From Hydractinia symbiolongicarpus (lineage: Eukaryota > Cnidaria > Hydrozoa > Anthoathecata > Hydractiniidae), in contig NC_079884.1 in assembly GCF_029227915.1 (NCBI RefSeq), positions 10,912,001 to 10,976,000 on the forward strand: DNA of 64,000 nucleotides, read 5' to 3'. The notes beneath the pieces are model-generated. The model saw only the letters and a list, made by a program, of their open reading frames with translations. It was not told where the DNA came from and did not search any database. Position numbers and translations under genes: made by a program. Position 1 is the stretch's first letter, and every line of letters begins with the position of its first letter. Shown here piece by piece: positions 50,621 to 62,272 of the stretch.

Positions 50621-50875
50621 GACACTCTACAAACAAGCACGTTTTCTTATGAAATCTCCACACTGGACATACACTCCACAAGAACTTGCCAAGCTGTTTT
50701 TAAAAGCTGTGTAACGTATGCAAACTCACTTCAAAAGAAAGAATGTTGCAACAACGCTAAAAGATTCTGTGAAATACACTCAAAGTATGGTGCATGTGGT
50801 GTTTATTGTGGATGCTGGCAAACAAGTTGTTACGTGTATGGTAGTGAGAGCGGTTTGCCTCTGTACTACTCCTGA
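50621..50875 (+). CDS. Paralogous cysteine-rich terminal exon
   Basis: After an AG (TCTGCGCTAG) an 84-codon phase-0 frame ends TGA. It reads SYEISTLDIHSTRTCQAVF, then ECCNNAKRFC and GACGVYCGCWQTSC, ending GLPLYYS. The spacing C-x6-C-x11-CC-x6-C-x8-C-x3-C-x-C-x4-C is that of 49780-49989, with the C-terminal tail 13 residues longer. No ATG exon with a signal peptide is visible between 49990 and 50620. Its phase fits the donor at 49056, so it could be an alternative last exon of that gene; otherwise it is an exon-2 duplicate without a first exon. No stop interrupts the frame, which argues for selection or recent origin. Confidence 0.65.
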   Translation, partial: DTLQTSTFSYEISTLDIHSTRTCQAVFKSCVTYANSLQKKECCNNAKRFCEIHSKYGACGVYCGCWQTSCYVYGSESGLPLYYS

Positions 50876-52120
50876 GCAGGGTTGGTGTCAAACTTTGTCA
50901 ACATGTTCTGATTACCTATTGAAGAGCGAAGACATAGGACCTTTGCGAATTTAAAAGATAAATATATTTTTCCTCAATTATTTTATTGTCCAAATTCTAA
51001 TTTTAACTTGTATTCAAGGAATTTCTAGTTGCATATAATATTTTTTTAAGAAAAGCCAATTTATTATTAAAAATGTTACCTGTGAAGACGGATTTCCACG
51101 AAGTGGATTGGATGGCATGTTTGTTGGCAAAATGTACCTGAAGATGCTTAGCTTAGCTCTGGTTTGCTTCAAAACATTTGCTATGTCAAAAAATGGAAAC
51201 AATTCCTAATTTTAAGCAGAAAAATATTTTGCAGCAAACTTTCAACCAATCAGAACGCAACCATTTGTGTTTATTCTTATTTATTTATTTATTTATTTAT
51301 TTATTCATCTTATTTTATTTATTTTTATTTATTTAAAAAGCTTAAAATAACTGTTTTATTTTCAATATCTAGAGTGTTTCATTCACCGGACTTTAAATTC
51401 ATCACATGTTTTTTTTTGTTTCTGTGGAAACCGAAATAACGTTTCGCAGCTAATTCGCTGACGAATTCACTTTTCACAATTTTTTTTGGATATCTGTCTT
51501 TGGTGCAGAAGCATTTTTATTTTTTATGGAATATTCACCACTTTAACAACGATTTATTGCAGTGTAAACAATGGAAAGTTAAAAAAAAACTAGTCGTTAG
51601 CCCGTGGAAAAATCCACGGGCCAACGAAGAAAGACCTACCTTTTTCTAATTTCTAATTGATTTCCGCCGACTGCTACGCGAGGTGGAATCTTTAAAATCG
51701 CCTTGAGGGATACAGAGAGAGACAGCGCAGCTAGGCACGGGTTTGTCATATTTAGGCTTTAGGCTAAAGTATTTGCGCAGACCCCGTCATTGTTATTACC
51801 TGAGAAGCCAATAGGAAAGCTTCGTTTTGTTTACAACTAATAAGAGTACAGATTGTAAATAATCTGATCTTCACGATCTTCTAGTATTCTACATTCCTTG
51901 GCCAAAGCTTTGAACTATGACTAAAAGCACTTTGAATTCTGGTTGTACGAATCTTGTTTTTATTAATTTAAAAAGAAAGAAAGAAGTCAAATAGGTTTGC
52001 TCTATGTTTCGGGAGATGTCCATGTTTTAATAAAAAAATTATAGCAATTTTTAGCTTCTGAAATTAGGTTTTCACTCTTTAATAAATAGAAAACATAAAA
52101 CAATATTTTAAAGCCTGTCT
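50876..52120. other. Intergenic with TTTA repeat and Helitron-like end
   Basis: An (ATTT)n stretch at about 51272-51335 and a second Helitron-like terminus at 51590-51620. Otherwise no gene. Confidence 0.5.
51590..51760 (-). mobile_element. Second Helitron-like 3' terminus
   Basis: CTAG at 51590-51593 and the stem CCCGTGGA-AAAA-TCCACGGG at 51601-51620 repeat the end at 41226-41255 with the same 7-base spacer. A degenerate GAGAGAGACAGCGCAGCTAG sits where the other copy has GCGCAGCTAAGC and the GACA tract. Confidence 0.5.
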
Positions 52121-52892
52121 CTATTCCATGTAAATATAATACACTGTGAATATAACATAACCGCTTCTCAACTTATATTTGTAATCAACGTATAAATCAG
52201 TTTCACTGTTCCACAAAAACCCACTTACATACTTTCCGTAGAATTCTTTTCCTTCTAAGTACTCTGTAGTTACAATAACGCGATATCTGTCATGCTTTCC
52301 TAAACTTTTGACACCATTTTTAATTTTATCAGAAATAGTAATAATCAAGTTTGGAAGCTCCATTGTATATTTGATGTTATCAAAAGAAATAAACTCATGA
52401 CAAATCTTCTTTATCATTGATCTGGTTTCTGGAATTGATGGTTGCGAACTTGGTTTTGTGACATATGTATTTTTTGTTTGATGCTGAGCTTTCTTTTTTA
52501 ATGACCATCCGTCTAAAAATACGAAGTAAATCCATAAAAACATAACACAGCTAGACACAAAAAGAGCTTGTTTTCTGATATTATGTTTTTGAAGATTATC
52601 TTATCTTAAGATCTTAAATCCGGATAAAAGTAAAATATATTTTCTTACTTTCTTCGAATACTTGTTCGTATTCGTCTTCTTTCATTTGAGGTTGATCAGA
52701 ATGAACTATCTGAAAATCTTCGTCGCTTTTATCACGTTTATAATGTTCTGCGTGGAACAGGGAGATCTTTCTTGTAGGATAGATGGAAGTACATTTTGGT
52801 GATTTGGATATATTAGGTACAAAGTCTTCTTCTTCTTCTTCTTCTTCTTCTTCTTTTTCTTCTTCTTCTTCGGAAATTAAATAATTATTCAT
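52121..52892 (-). CDS. Tctex-type dynein light chain, two exons
   Basis: Exon 1, 52892-52649, starts MNNYLISEEEEEKEEEEEE (acidic run of about 15 Glu) and ends in phase 1. Exon 2, 52512-52121, completes 211 residues. The last 100 residues fit the Tctex-1/DYNLT domain: helices IKKICHEFISFDNIKYTME and PNLIITISDKIKNGVKSLG, strand YRVIVTTEYLEG, FLWNSETDLYVDYKY and the final strand GYVIFTVYYIY. By family, these are dimeric dynein light chains of cytoplasmic or ciliary motors; a long N-terminal extension, as here, is typical of the TCTEX1D (DYNLT2/4/5) branch. The acidic run is encoded by a GAA tract on the minus strand and may vary in length. No defect seen. Confidence 0.85.
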
Positions 52893-55250
52893 TTCTTATT
52901 ACTCATTCATATTCAGTTTTGTACAACTTTTTTATGTTCTTGTAGCAAACTTAGATTTCATGTTATAAGCTTTCATGACAAACACACTAAAATCAATTTT
53001 AACAAAACGGCGAAATATTACAGTAATAAACTAATCCAATTAGTTGGAAGACATGAAACAGATGAAAAATTTTTAACCGTTTTTTGTTTATTTATATTCG
53101 TGTATAGTTTTATGCAATCTTAAAATTCACCTTATTGACTAAAAAAAACCAAAGCAATTTAATTCTACGCTTTCCTTACATGGCTTTACTTTTTTAAATT
53201 TTCCGCACTGGTGGTTTTTCAAATTTATCTAGCACACTTTCAACGTTATTTGTCCAACCACATCTTCACAGATAACCAGGTAAAGACCATTCATCTAGCG
53301 ATTCTCTTTATCAATTTTGGAAAAAATAATTGTGCAAATCGTTATGGACAAAATCGCATTTTGAACATAAATTTAATTACAAAGGAAGTTTAGAAAAACA
53401 GGTGCACATGTATGGCTCAACAAAAAGTTGCTTTGAAACTTGAATTTGTCGCGATAATAATAAAAAAAATTGATCGTTAAATGTTCCTTTGTTTTGGTTT
53501 AAAATATCTCAATTCGTTTACTCTTTTGTAAATATGTTTGGATAAAAATAAATGTCACAAAAGGGAAAATTCCAGTACGCATGCATGATCATAGAAGTAA
53601 AAGGAACTGGTCAGAGCGGGGAGAAAAACAAAACCCATTATTGAATGGTATTTGCTACAGTTCTACTTTAAGAAATAAATTTGTATTACTTCAATTACAG
53701 TAAGATTTTGATCAATTTGTTAATTCGCGTTGGTTTTATGACTAAAATTTCCCCAAAATTTTTGCTCTTGCGATTTTTTGCTCAATCCATGTCTAATCTT
53801 AAAGTAGTTGTTAAAAAGCACAGACATACCATGTAGAGAACATGACATTTTGTTGGTATCAAAACGTACAACATCCAAATAATAGAAAATATGTCAAGAT
53901 TTTAGTTTTTCTTGAAACGGGTTTGCTTTATTTAAATCTTTTTTATCTAAAAATTTACTTTTTATGCATTCATTTGGTAGCATTCAACAACTTTTAGCTT
54001 TTAGCTAATTAGCGCGCTATCCAATTACCAACCTCTAATTATGAGTCGCGTCTGAGGTCGGAAATTTAGCGTTGCAGTAACTGATTAAAGTATATATAAG
54101 TATATTCTTCTACAGATTATTAAAGAACGTGAGCATACTAAAATAATGATTCAAGTAATTGGAAATGATTGACAACAAAATAAACCCTTAGACAACAATA
54201 TACTGTTTACTTAGAAATTTCAAAAGTTAACACAACCGCCTTTAGCGGTGTACCGCCAACAAGCAAATAATCTTTGAAATAGGGCTTAGAAAGTTTACAA
54301 CTAAAAACACCTTTCCATTTCTCGGTGTCCTTTGGTAATTTGTGTACTTGTAATGTCAAACGTCCTTAACAAAGAATGTTTTTAAAATTTAATTACCAGA
54401 TGAGCATCAACTCATTATTTTGTAATTGTTGCAAAACGTAACACGATGCATACAAGTGTTATCAAATTTGGTACAGATAAGAGGAGCCAGCACAGGATGT
54501 GATATAAATTCTTGAAAATGTAGATAAACAGATGAAGAAAAACAAAGTTGCGCTCTGACGTCAAATTTTTTATTGCATGACTTAAGCATTTTTTGTGAAG
54601 ATAAAAAATTACATAAGATGAAATAGTTTTGCTGGTTTTCAAGACACAAGTACAGTGAACTTCACGTTGAAATTCAAAAACATAACATCTGTTGCTACAT
54701 CTTCATGTAGTTGTGATAGGCTACTCAAGGCTTATTTTTCTGAAAAAGTAATTTGACTATTGGTTATGTGTCGGGCAATTCAAGATCCTGCGTTCAGTCG
54801 AACTCTTTGTCAAATTTTAAACTTTTAATTGAGTTTCACTTAGTTGAATGAAGTAGAGAATAGACTGTGGGTCGGAAAAACGAAAACATTATGTAACAAG
54901 GTTGCACCAATTAATTACTTGAAAGAGAGGGAGGATAAAAACTAATAATTAGTTTCAATGAAGGCATTTACTGAATGAATAAAATTTCGACTATACAAGT
55001 TGGGAGGCATACATAGCGCTGTTAATAAAATGTGTTCCTGTGTCGCGCATTTTTTTCATTATTTCAGCTATGTATCAGAAGTTAAACTTAAAATACCTTA
55101 TTAGAAACGAAGACAAAAAACTATGATTTTCCCAGTCTTGTCGATGTTTTCCTGCTAAAATAATATTACTTGAAATACAATTTGATAAATAATTTAACAA
55201 AATAAAAATATTTTTTTTCAAATTTCGCCAGCACCAATTCCTACTTTAAT
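52893..55250. other. Intergenic
   Basis: AT-rich, no gene recognised. The overlapping minus frames at 54407-54649 are two frames of one non-coding stretch. Confidence 0.45.
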
Positions 55251-56179
55251 CTACAATGGCTGTGTTTTGTATTTTCCTTCGTAGAGACACGCATTCCACG
55301 TTTCGTTGAATTCTAAAGGATGGGGGCAATTAACGCATCCAACAGTAACACCTTTCCAGCAGGCGATGTAATGTTTTGGCTGGGTAGGATCTCTAATGTT
55401 TCCTTTAAAGTTGGGTCCTCTGCTTGGGCACTCATCAGGGCAGTTAAATGTAGGTTTTGTTGCCCAAGTTTGAGTCGTATAACAAGCGTCTAATGAAAAA
55501 AAAGAGTTCAGTTAAGCTAACTAGTGGCAAAGAGAATCTGCACATTCTTCTCCAACAGTAGAAAAACACTAAATTTATTGCAGAATGGGTACCTACCAGT
55601 CTTATTGTATAAACATTGATTGCACTGTTCGCTGAATTCTAAATCATGTGGCCAGCAGGATTGACAATATGGTCGACCATTTGAACATTGAACGAAGTCA
55701 TGAATGTTAAATGGACTTTCAAAGTTGCCATCTGATTTTCCACCACAAAAAGATGGGTTTGGTACTAAAAGTAAGAAATTTGGAACATTAGCCATCATTT
55801 GATGGTGTGAGAAGCATTAACAGATCTCGATTTAACAATAATCCACCGTAAGATTTACAATGCACGCAAATCTTTAAAAATTTGGAGTTTAAGTTTCCAA
55901 TATGAGGAAAATTCGATAGATTATGATAGAAAATTCGAAAATAGATTCCGCATTATATTCAATAAGGTAACAAAAACTAAAAATTTACCTTGGCATGGAG
56001 GTGGAGTAGAGCCAGATGGTCCAGGTTCGAATGCACCATAGACAGCTAAATGCAAGAAAAAAAGACAAGTTAATAAAAACTCACGTCAGGAATGTACCAT
56101 GCTACTATTTTCCTGTTTTTTCTTGGTCCTTACCTGTCGCTACAAAAATTGCTGCAAATATTGGAATTAATTTAGCCAT
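55251..56179 (-). CDS. Secreted protein with two chitin-binding (peritrophin-A-like) domains
   Basis: Exons: 56179-56134, 56045-55989, 55764-55597 and 55489-55251 (TAG); phase 1 at every junction. The 169-residue product begins MAKLIPIFAAIFVA, a signal peptide, then a Pro-rich linker GAFEPGPSGSTPPP. Domain 1 (exon 3) has FCGGKSDGNF, HDFVQCSNGRPYC, then WPHDLEFSEQCNQC. Domain 2 (exon 4) has CPDECPSRGPNF, HYIACWKGVTVGCVNC and HPLEFNETWNAC. The order of Cys with F..C..G...C....L.F......C matches CBM14. One domain per exon with symmetric phase 1 introns is a shuffling-type layout. In animals such proteins bind chitin of cuticle, perisarc or gut lining; secretion is expected. Cysteine numbers differ a little from the canonical six, so exact pairing is uncertain. 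Confidence 0.82.
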
Positions 56180-59100
56180 TGCTACGGTCCTTAGTTCTTC
56201 TTTTTTTGCTTCCAGTTGATACTGCTAATGTAAAGTTGTGATGATTCTTCTAACGAAACGAGCCCTGTTTTATACGTAAATATTATATAACATTTTATCT
56301 TGCCTAAATCGTAATTTCTATAATTATTATGTAATGTTCTAAATACTGTGTTCTTTGCTATCTCTAGAATTTATCAAAATTCAATACCTCAATGTTTGCG
56401 AGCAATTAAGTATAATTGATAACATAATCAGAGAAAGACACATTCAGTTAATTGTTACTGTTATTTAAAATTGATTAAAAAAACTTTAGAACAAACAAAT
56501 TACCTGCCTCGCCTTAATGTTGCAAAAATCAACCAATAGGAGAAAAGATAAAGTGACATTCTATAAATTATATGACAGGATGGTTGCACATGTTGTTGTT
56601 GTTATTGTTGTTTTCGGTAAGGTAACCAAAGCAACGGATAGCGTACATTCTATGGGATAAAATGTCTTAGCTAACTACGCAAAACATTGCGCATAGCTCT
56701 AAACAAAATTAAATTATGATGAAACTTTACCTGGAACAAAAAGATGCCGCTTAAACTGCAACAACATATTTTGTTTTTTATAAAAATACAATTTTTGCAC
56801 AGGAGAATGTGAGGCAACAGAGTCGATTTTTCGCTATTTGCTATTTTTGAATTATTGTTTAAGCCAAAAAGGGTGCTGGTGACTAAGCGTGTATAGGCTA
56901 AATAGTTAATTTCCCAACCCCTCCCCATAAGATTTGGGATTAACTTTTATACCGTTTTTTAACTCAGCTACTTAGTATCCCTTTCCCAAACATTTCTCAT
57001 CATCATCATCATTATCTCAAAATAGGTTTCGTTAGCGATATTGTATTTGTTATGCCGAAAAATGGAGTCTTAATCTACAAAAAGAAAAAAAGAATATAGA
57101 AATGTGCACTTAGGCGTGTTATGTAGCACCCTTCTCAATCTTCTTACCGCCGGGTGATCCCGTGCCTGTAAGATCTAACTAGCTAAGATCTTGCTGTTAA
57201 CTTTTATTACAGTAAAAAATGATTTCAAACTTTGCAACCATTCCCTCTGAATTGTGTGTATTTGGAAAAACTTCATCTTACCCACCTATGGAAATAACCT
57301 AACTTAAAAATATAACTTTCTTTTACATATAAAAAATCCAAAAATACAAGAATATAAAAATATGGATATATGGACATTTGAAAAGCTCCCATGTGCTTCG
57401 TAACCCAACTAAGAAGTAATGACTTTGGCAAAATTGACAACTGGTAGGTATTGATGAGTTATCTTACTGTAGACGCAAAATGATTGAAAAGAACTATTAA
57501 CATCCTCTGAAAATCTGAAAACTACCACACTTCAGCAGTGCGTCTCTAATTAGAGAAAAGACGGCTTGTAATATTGCTCACACGACCATCCAACAATTAC
57601 CGCCTACATATGTAATTGGTTGCGGTCGTTCTTGAACTTCGTGTGTCGCATAAGAAGGCTAATTTATAAAAGCTTTGGTAACAAACGTAGGGGAGGAAAT
57701 AACAGACAACCACAAAATTACAATTCAAAGTAATGGGTGAATGCTTTAATTTGTTTGTCTATCTTTCTTTCCTGTTTTGATTTGATTTACACATTTTTGT
57801 TACGTCAAAAGGATTTTTCCAAATTTTGTTACTTTTTTATAAAAAAAATAATTTTCTAAGAACAAAGAGATTGGGATATGGCTAGAACAAAGAAGTAACA
57901 TTTTACTGATTTTTCTTTTAATCGACAAGTGTTTATCAAGGAGAGAATTTTTGCATATTCAGTTGTTGTGATTTTGCGAAATTTTTAAATTTAGATTTTG
58001 GGTCGCAAAAAATTATAATGAACTGTTCCCTATAACTGTGCAAATTTGCAGGAAAACGTTACTCTTCTTAATATGAAAATACAATGGTAGCAAAATGTTT
58101 TGTTGGTAAATGAATGTTTTTAATAGTGGAGATAAAGACGCAATCACACCTAATTATAAATACTTACTATTACTATAGAGAAATGTATAGGGGGTTAACT
58201 AATATGTCTTGTTATAATGCAGCTTATATAACGTTATGAAATGTAAGATATGACAATCTTATTATGACAATTTTTTTGTTCATATCAAGAATGCGTCGTG
58301 TATTATCTAGGCGACAACTGGATTATGTAAGGCCATATATCTTCTCAAAGTGCGGTAATATCCTTTCATGTAATGTTCTTCCATATTTTCTTCCATATGT
58401 TCTTCCATATGTTTAAATTTATTTCCCTGTCACCATTAATGTCCATTAAATTAAAAATATTTCGTTCCTAATATTCAATTTTTTCTTTGGTTAACAGAAA
58501 CATAAATATTTAAATGTTAATTTAAATACAGCATCATTAAATAGCCACATATGACACAATTTTATATCGGAAAGTAGCTGCTAAGATTAATTGCTAAAAC
58601 CACAGTTTTCATTTTAGGGTATCTTTGCTTTAACAGAGCTAAAAATAAGAAATATGGTACCTTTGATCCTTTCGCTAAGCTAGCGACAAAGCCGTAAAAT
58701 TTGAGTACGCTATTTTGAATATGACCCCTATACAATTACTTACCGATTTCGTTCATGAGCATAGCATCTGATTTTAACTTTGTTTTACCAGTGATTGTGG
58801 CTATCTAGCTGTTAGCTCTATCTTGCTAAAAAGTGAAAGTAGTCATCAATTACAAAACACACATGTAATACAATCTTTTGGCAAATTTAAAGTTTATTGA
58901 TTCAATGAGACAACCGCAATTAATTTTGTAACGACAGGCTGTAGGGTGTGTTTTTATTTATATTGACAATAAATTTTGCACATTTCACGAAAACTTATTC
59001 CAGAAGATAATATTGCTGAGTGATTGATTTGTCTGCATAGGGTAACGGCGGGCTGTTCCCTGTGTTTTTACTTAAACAAAAGTTGCGATAAAGTTAAAGG

Positions 59101-60893
59101 GCGCTTAAGTAAAGGTAAGCACTCCTTACTGATCTGCCATACTGATTACATGTACTAAGCGCCCCTCCCGTTGCCACTTACGATTAATTTTTGAACTTTG
59201 AAGGGAACTTTTTCCGCAAATTAGCTGGCCGACTGTTTTTGCTATGATGGAATAACAGCAGGTTGTAAATTGTGTTTTCATATCAGCCAAATTAACGGAA
59301 AGTTATTTTTAAAATATTCCACCCACAATGATGTATCGCTGCAACATACCGTATACTTGTACTAAAGCACTCCACCTTAACTCAATCTGACTTTCATCGT
59401 TGTGAAGGGTTTACTTCTGTAGGCGCTCCACTGGATTTGGGACGCGCTATACTAGTAGTAAAAACTCTAATCATCAAACTTGGTTTCGAAAAAGGGTTTG
59501 AATTCTTGAACAGAATTTTATGTAACAATGTTAGCAAGAACACGCCATAAATATATATCACACTTTGGATATTCAGAAAAAGTTAATTCACATATATTAT
59601 CATCAATAGGCAACAACAAAGCTGAAAATTAAATTTGGCGACCTTTTAGATGCAAATTGACTATGCTTTAAATAATGCGACACCACTTTAAGCCAGTCTT
59701 TTATTGTTCCTTATATAGTTAGGAAATTTCTCATGTCTGGCCAACATAGCACAAAACACGTCCTGGGCATATAATCTTAAGAACTATCCAGTTTCCAAGT
59801 TGACATTTAAAAAAAGTTTTGACGACGAGGAACAGTTTTCATCTAACACAATACTAATATGGTTTATTCTACCTACTTAACTCTCAAACTTTCCCCCAAA
59901 TTTACTTTTTTACTAGGGAAATATAATTATCTACATTTTTCTTTACATCATTCTATTTCAGGTACTGAGGTTTTGTAGAAAATTAACATCCAAATCCAGA
60001 TTTTCTAAAACACAAGCCAAAAAATTGTGAATATTCATATTAGCACGATTTGAAGGTATTATTTCATTGCCTTTATTGGGAGAAATTTTCCCGCTAAGAA
60101 ATTTTCGCGATTGGGCCTAAGTAAATTTTTGCGATGATTAATTTCGTGGATCAGTCTATTTTGAAATTTCCGCAGTGGGGTTCGCTTCGCAGATTGACCA
60201 ATTTTTTATGGTAGAAGAAATTGATTGAGAAATTGATTGATTCGCCCTACTTGATTTCGTACACGTTTTTAGTATATTTAACCAAAATCAATACATCGAA
60301 CCAAAGTAAGATGTACATGCGCAATGTCTATTTATTTATTTATTTTCTCGGTTTGGAACCAAGAATATTTTTCACCGAACTTTTTCGTTGAACCTATTTT
60401 GGAAAACCCGAGAAATACCGCGAATATTTTTCTCGCAAAACGTAATTTTCTTCATATAAGCTATCGACTATGAAAAACAAATCAAGGAAAGCAATTTTGA
60501 GTAATTTAAGTTCACTGTATAGATTTGTGACGTTGCCATGGCGCTTTACAAACATCGAGAGCTTTTAAGAATATTACATAACAGAATGACTCAAAGAAGA
60601 TAATAGCCTCATCGTTTTTTAATCACTCTTGATGGCTGTACTGATAAAATACATTGAAGTGAGTAAATATCACACATTTTTTAGAAGTGACGAGATAACT
60701 TGAACGGACTGAAAATGTGCAGAAAACAAGTAGAACATATGTCTACACGCAAGACAATAGCAACTGCTTCTTGAATTGACATCTCACGATGATTTCGATA
60801 CAAATTTACAAAATGCTTTCACTTGTTCAAATAATGAATCGCCAGGTTTCTTGTGATGCAGTCTTCTGAAGATTCATCTTCATAAAGGCGGGG
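56180..60893. other. Long intergenic region
   Basis: No gene recognised over 4.7 kb. TTCGCGAAA-type sequence at about 60080-60200. A repeated TCTTCCATATGTT phrase lies near 58378-58415. Confidence 0.45.
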
Positions 60894-61580
60894 GCTAACC
60901 AACATTTCATCCAACATGGCAAACCAATTTTTGTGATATTGGTTGAAATGTTGGACTGGTTTGAGTCACTTCAAAATTTTGAAAAAATTTGAAATTTTCA
61001 GAAAAGAAGAAAAAAATCGTATTGGACGATGTTGAATGAAGTTTGATCGCCGTCAAACATTTATCCAACATTTTCGGCAAGATTAAAGGAATTCTTTATT
61101 GCGTGTTTTCATGCAACTCAATTTTCATGTTGGATTGGTTTGGTGGTATTTTCATCCAACATATAATAATAATCCCGCAAATTTCAAGAATATTTTGAAT
61201 GGGATGTTTTTAATTTCATACGTTTCAATTACATCCATCTGAAACATTTCCCTAAATCCGAATCTGTGTTCGATTGTCCATCCTTTAATGATATTACTAA
61301 AATATCCATTTTGTTCTTTCCTCTTTATCCACTCTCTTGTTTTTCCGCGGGTTGGTTTTTCATCTTCTAAATCGACGAGTTTGTTCAGCAACATAAGTAG
61401 CACTGCACAATTCCTTCCGTCCGCCATTTTGTTTTTCAGGAATGAATGAACTCTTTATGTTCGAATGTTTTTAAAAGCAGTCCCACAAACCTAAAATTTT
61501 GCTTCATCCAACATGCATTTTTTCATCCAACATGGGAAAAAAATATTGGATGAAATGTTGGACTGGTTTCCCAAAGCCGG
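60894..61580 (-). mobile_element. PIF/Harbinger-type remnant, left copy
   Basis: A minus frame with ATG at 61427 (to 61152) reads MADGRNCAVLLMLLNK, DEKPTRGKTREWIKRK and NGYFSNIIKGWTIEHRFGF, resembling the N terminus of HARBI1-type transposases (W[IV]KR...G....L..E....FRE...MD...E). No DDE core follows. Flanks are full of CCAACATTTCATCCAACATG repeats. Confidence 0.55.
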
Positions 61581-61585
61581 GGCAA

Positions 61586-62264
61586 ACGATTCCAACATTC
61601 CAAATGTTGGATGAATGTTGGATGAATGTTGGATGCCCTTAAAAGCGTTTAATCGTAACGTCCAACCTTAGCTTTATCCAACAATGTCGTTCATTCATTC
61701 ATTAGCACATGCTCTACTCATTCATTTCAAACTAAACATGGCGGCGGCAGAAGACATGCTCCTCCTGATTATTTTATCAGAATTCGCTGATTCTGATGAC
61801 GAAAAGCCTCGAAGGGGTAAAACAAGAGAGTGGGTCAAAAGGAGAATCCAGTTTGGAATATACGAGACTTTGGTCAAGGAGTTGATAGTGAAGGATCGGA
61901 TGTCCATGTTTGTTTTTTCTTTACACACAGTTTATACACAGCTTTTCTACCATCTTTATTTATACACAATTTCTTTGAGAACTTTTCGAATAAAAACGTT
62001 CGATCGAACGTTCTTTCGATTGACCTCATCATCATTCGAATGTTGGACAAAAGGTGTTTAAACGATTCCAGCAGAAAAAATGGAGCGAGAAAAAGAGGCA
62101 AAAGTTGGATGAAAAGTTTGATGGCGAACAAACTTTCATCCAACTTCATCCAACTATTTTTTTCTTCTTTTGACATCATTTTTTTTTCTTTTATAAATTT
62201 TACTTTCGTTCAAACGATTCCAACATTTATTTAACATGGGTGTTGGATTGAATGTTGGAATCGT
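61586..62264 (+). mobile_element. PIF/Harbinger-type remnant, right copy
   Basis: Bounded by a perfect 15-bp inverted repeat (ACGATTCCAACATTC at 61586-61600; its complement at 62250-62264). A + frame with ATG at 61738 reads MAAAEDMLLLIILSE, DEKPRRGKTREWVKRR and GIYETLVKELIVKD: the same transposase N terminus as the left copy, in opposite orientation. Coding similarity ends there. Tandem TGTTGGATGAA units at 61611-61636. Confidence 0.6.
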
Positions 62265-62272
62265 ATGTTAGC

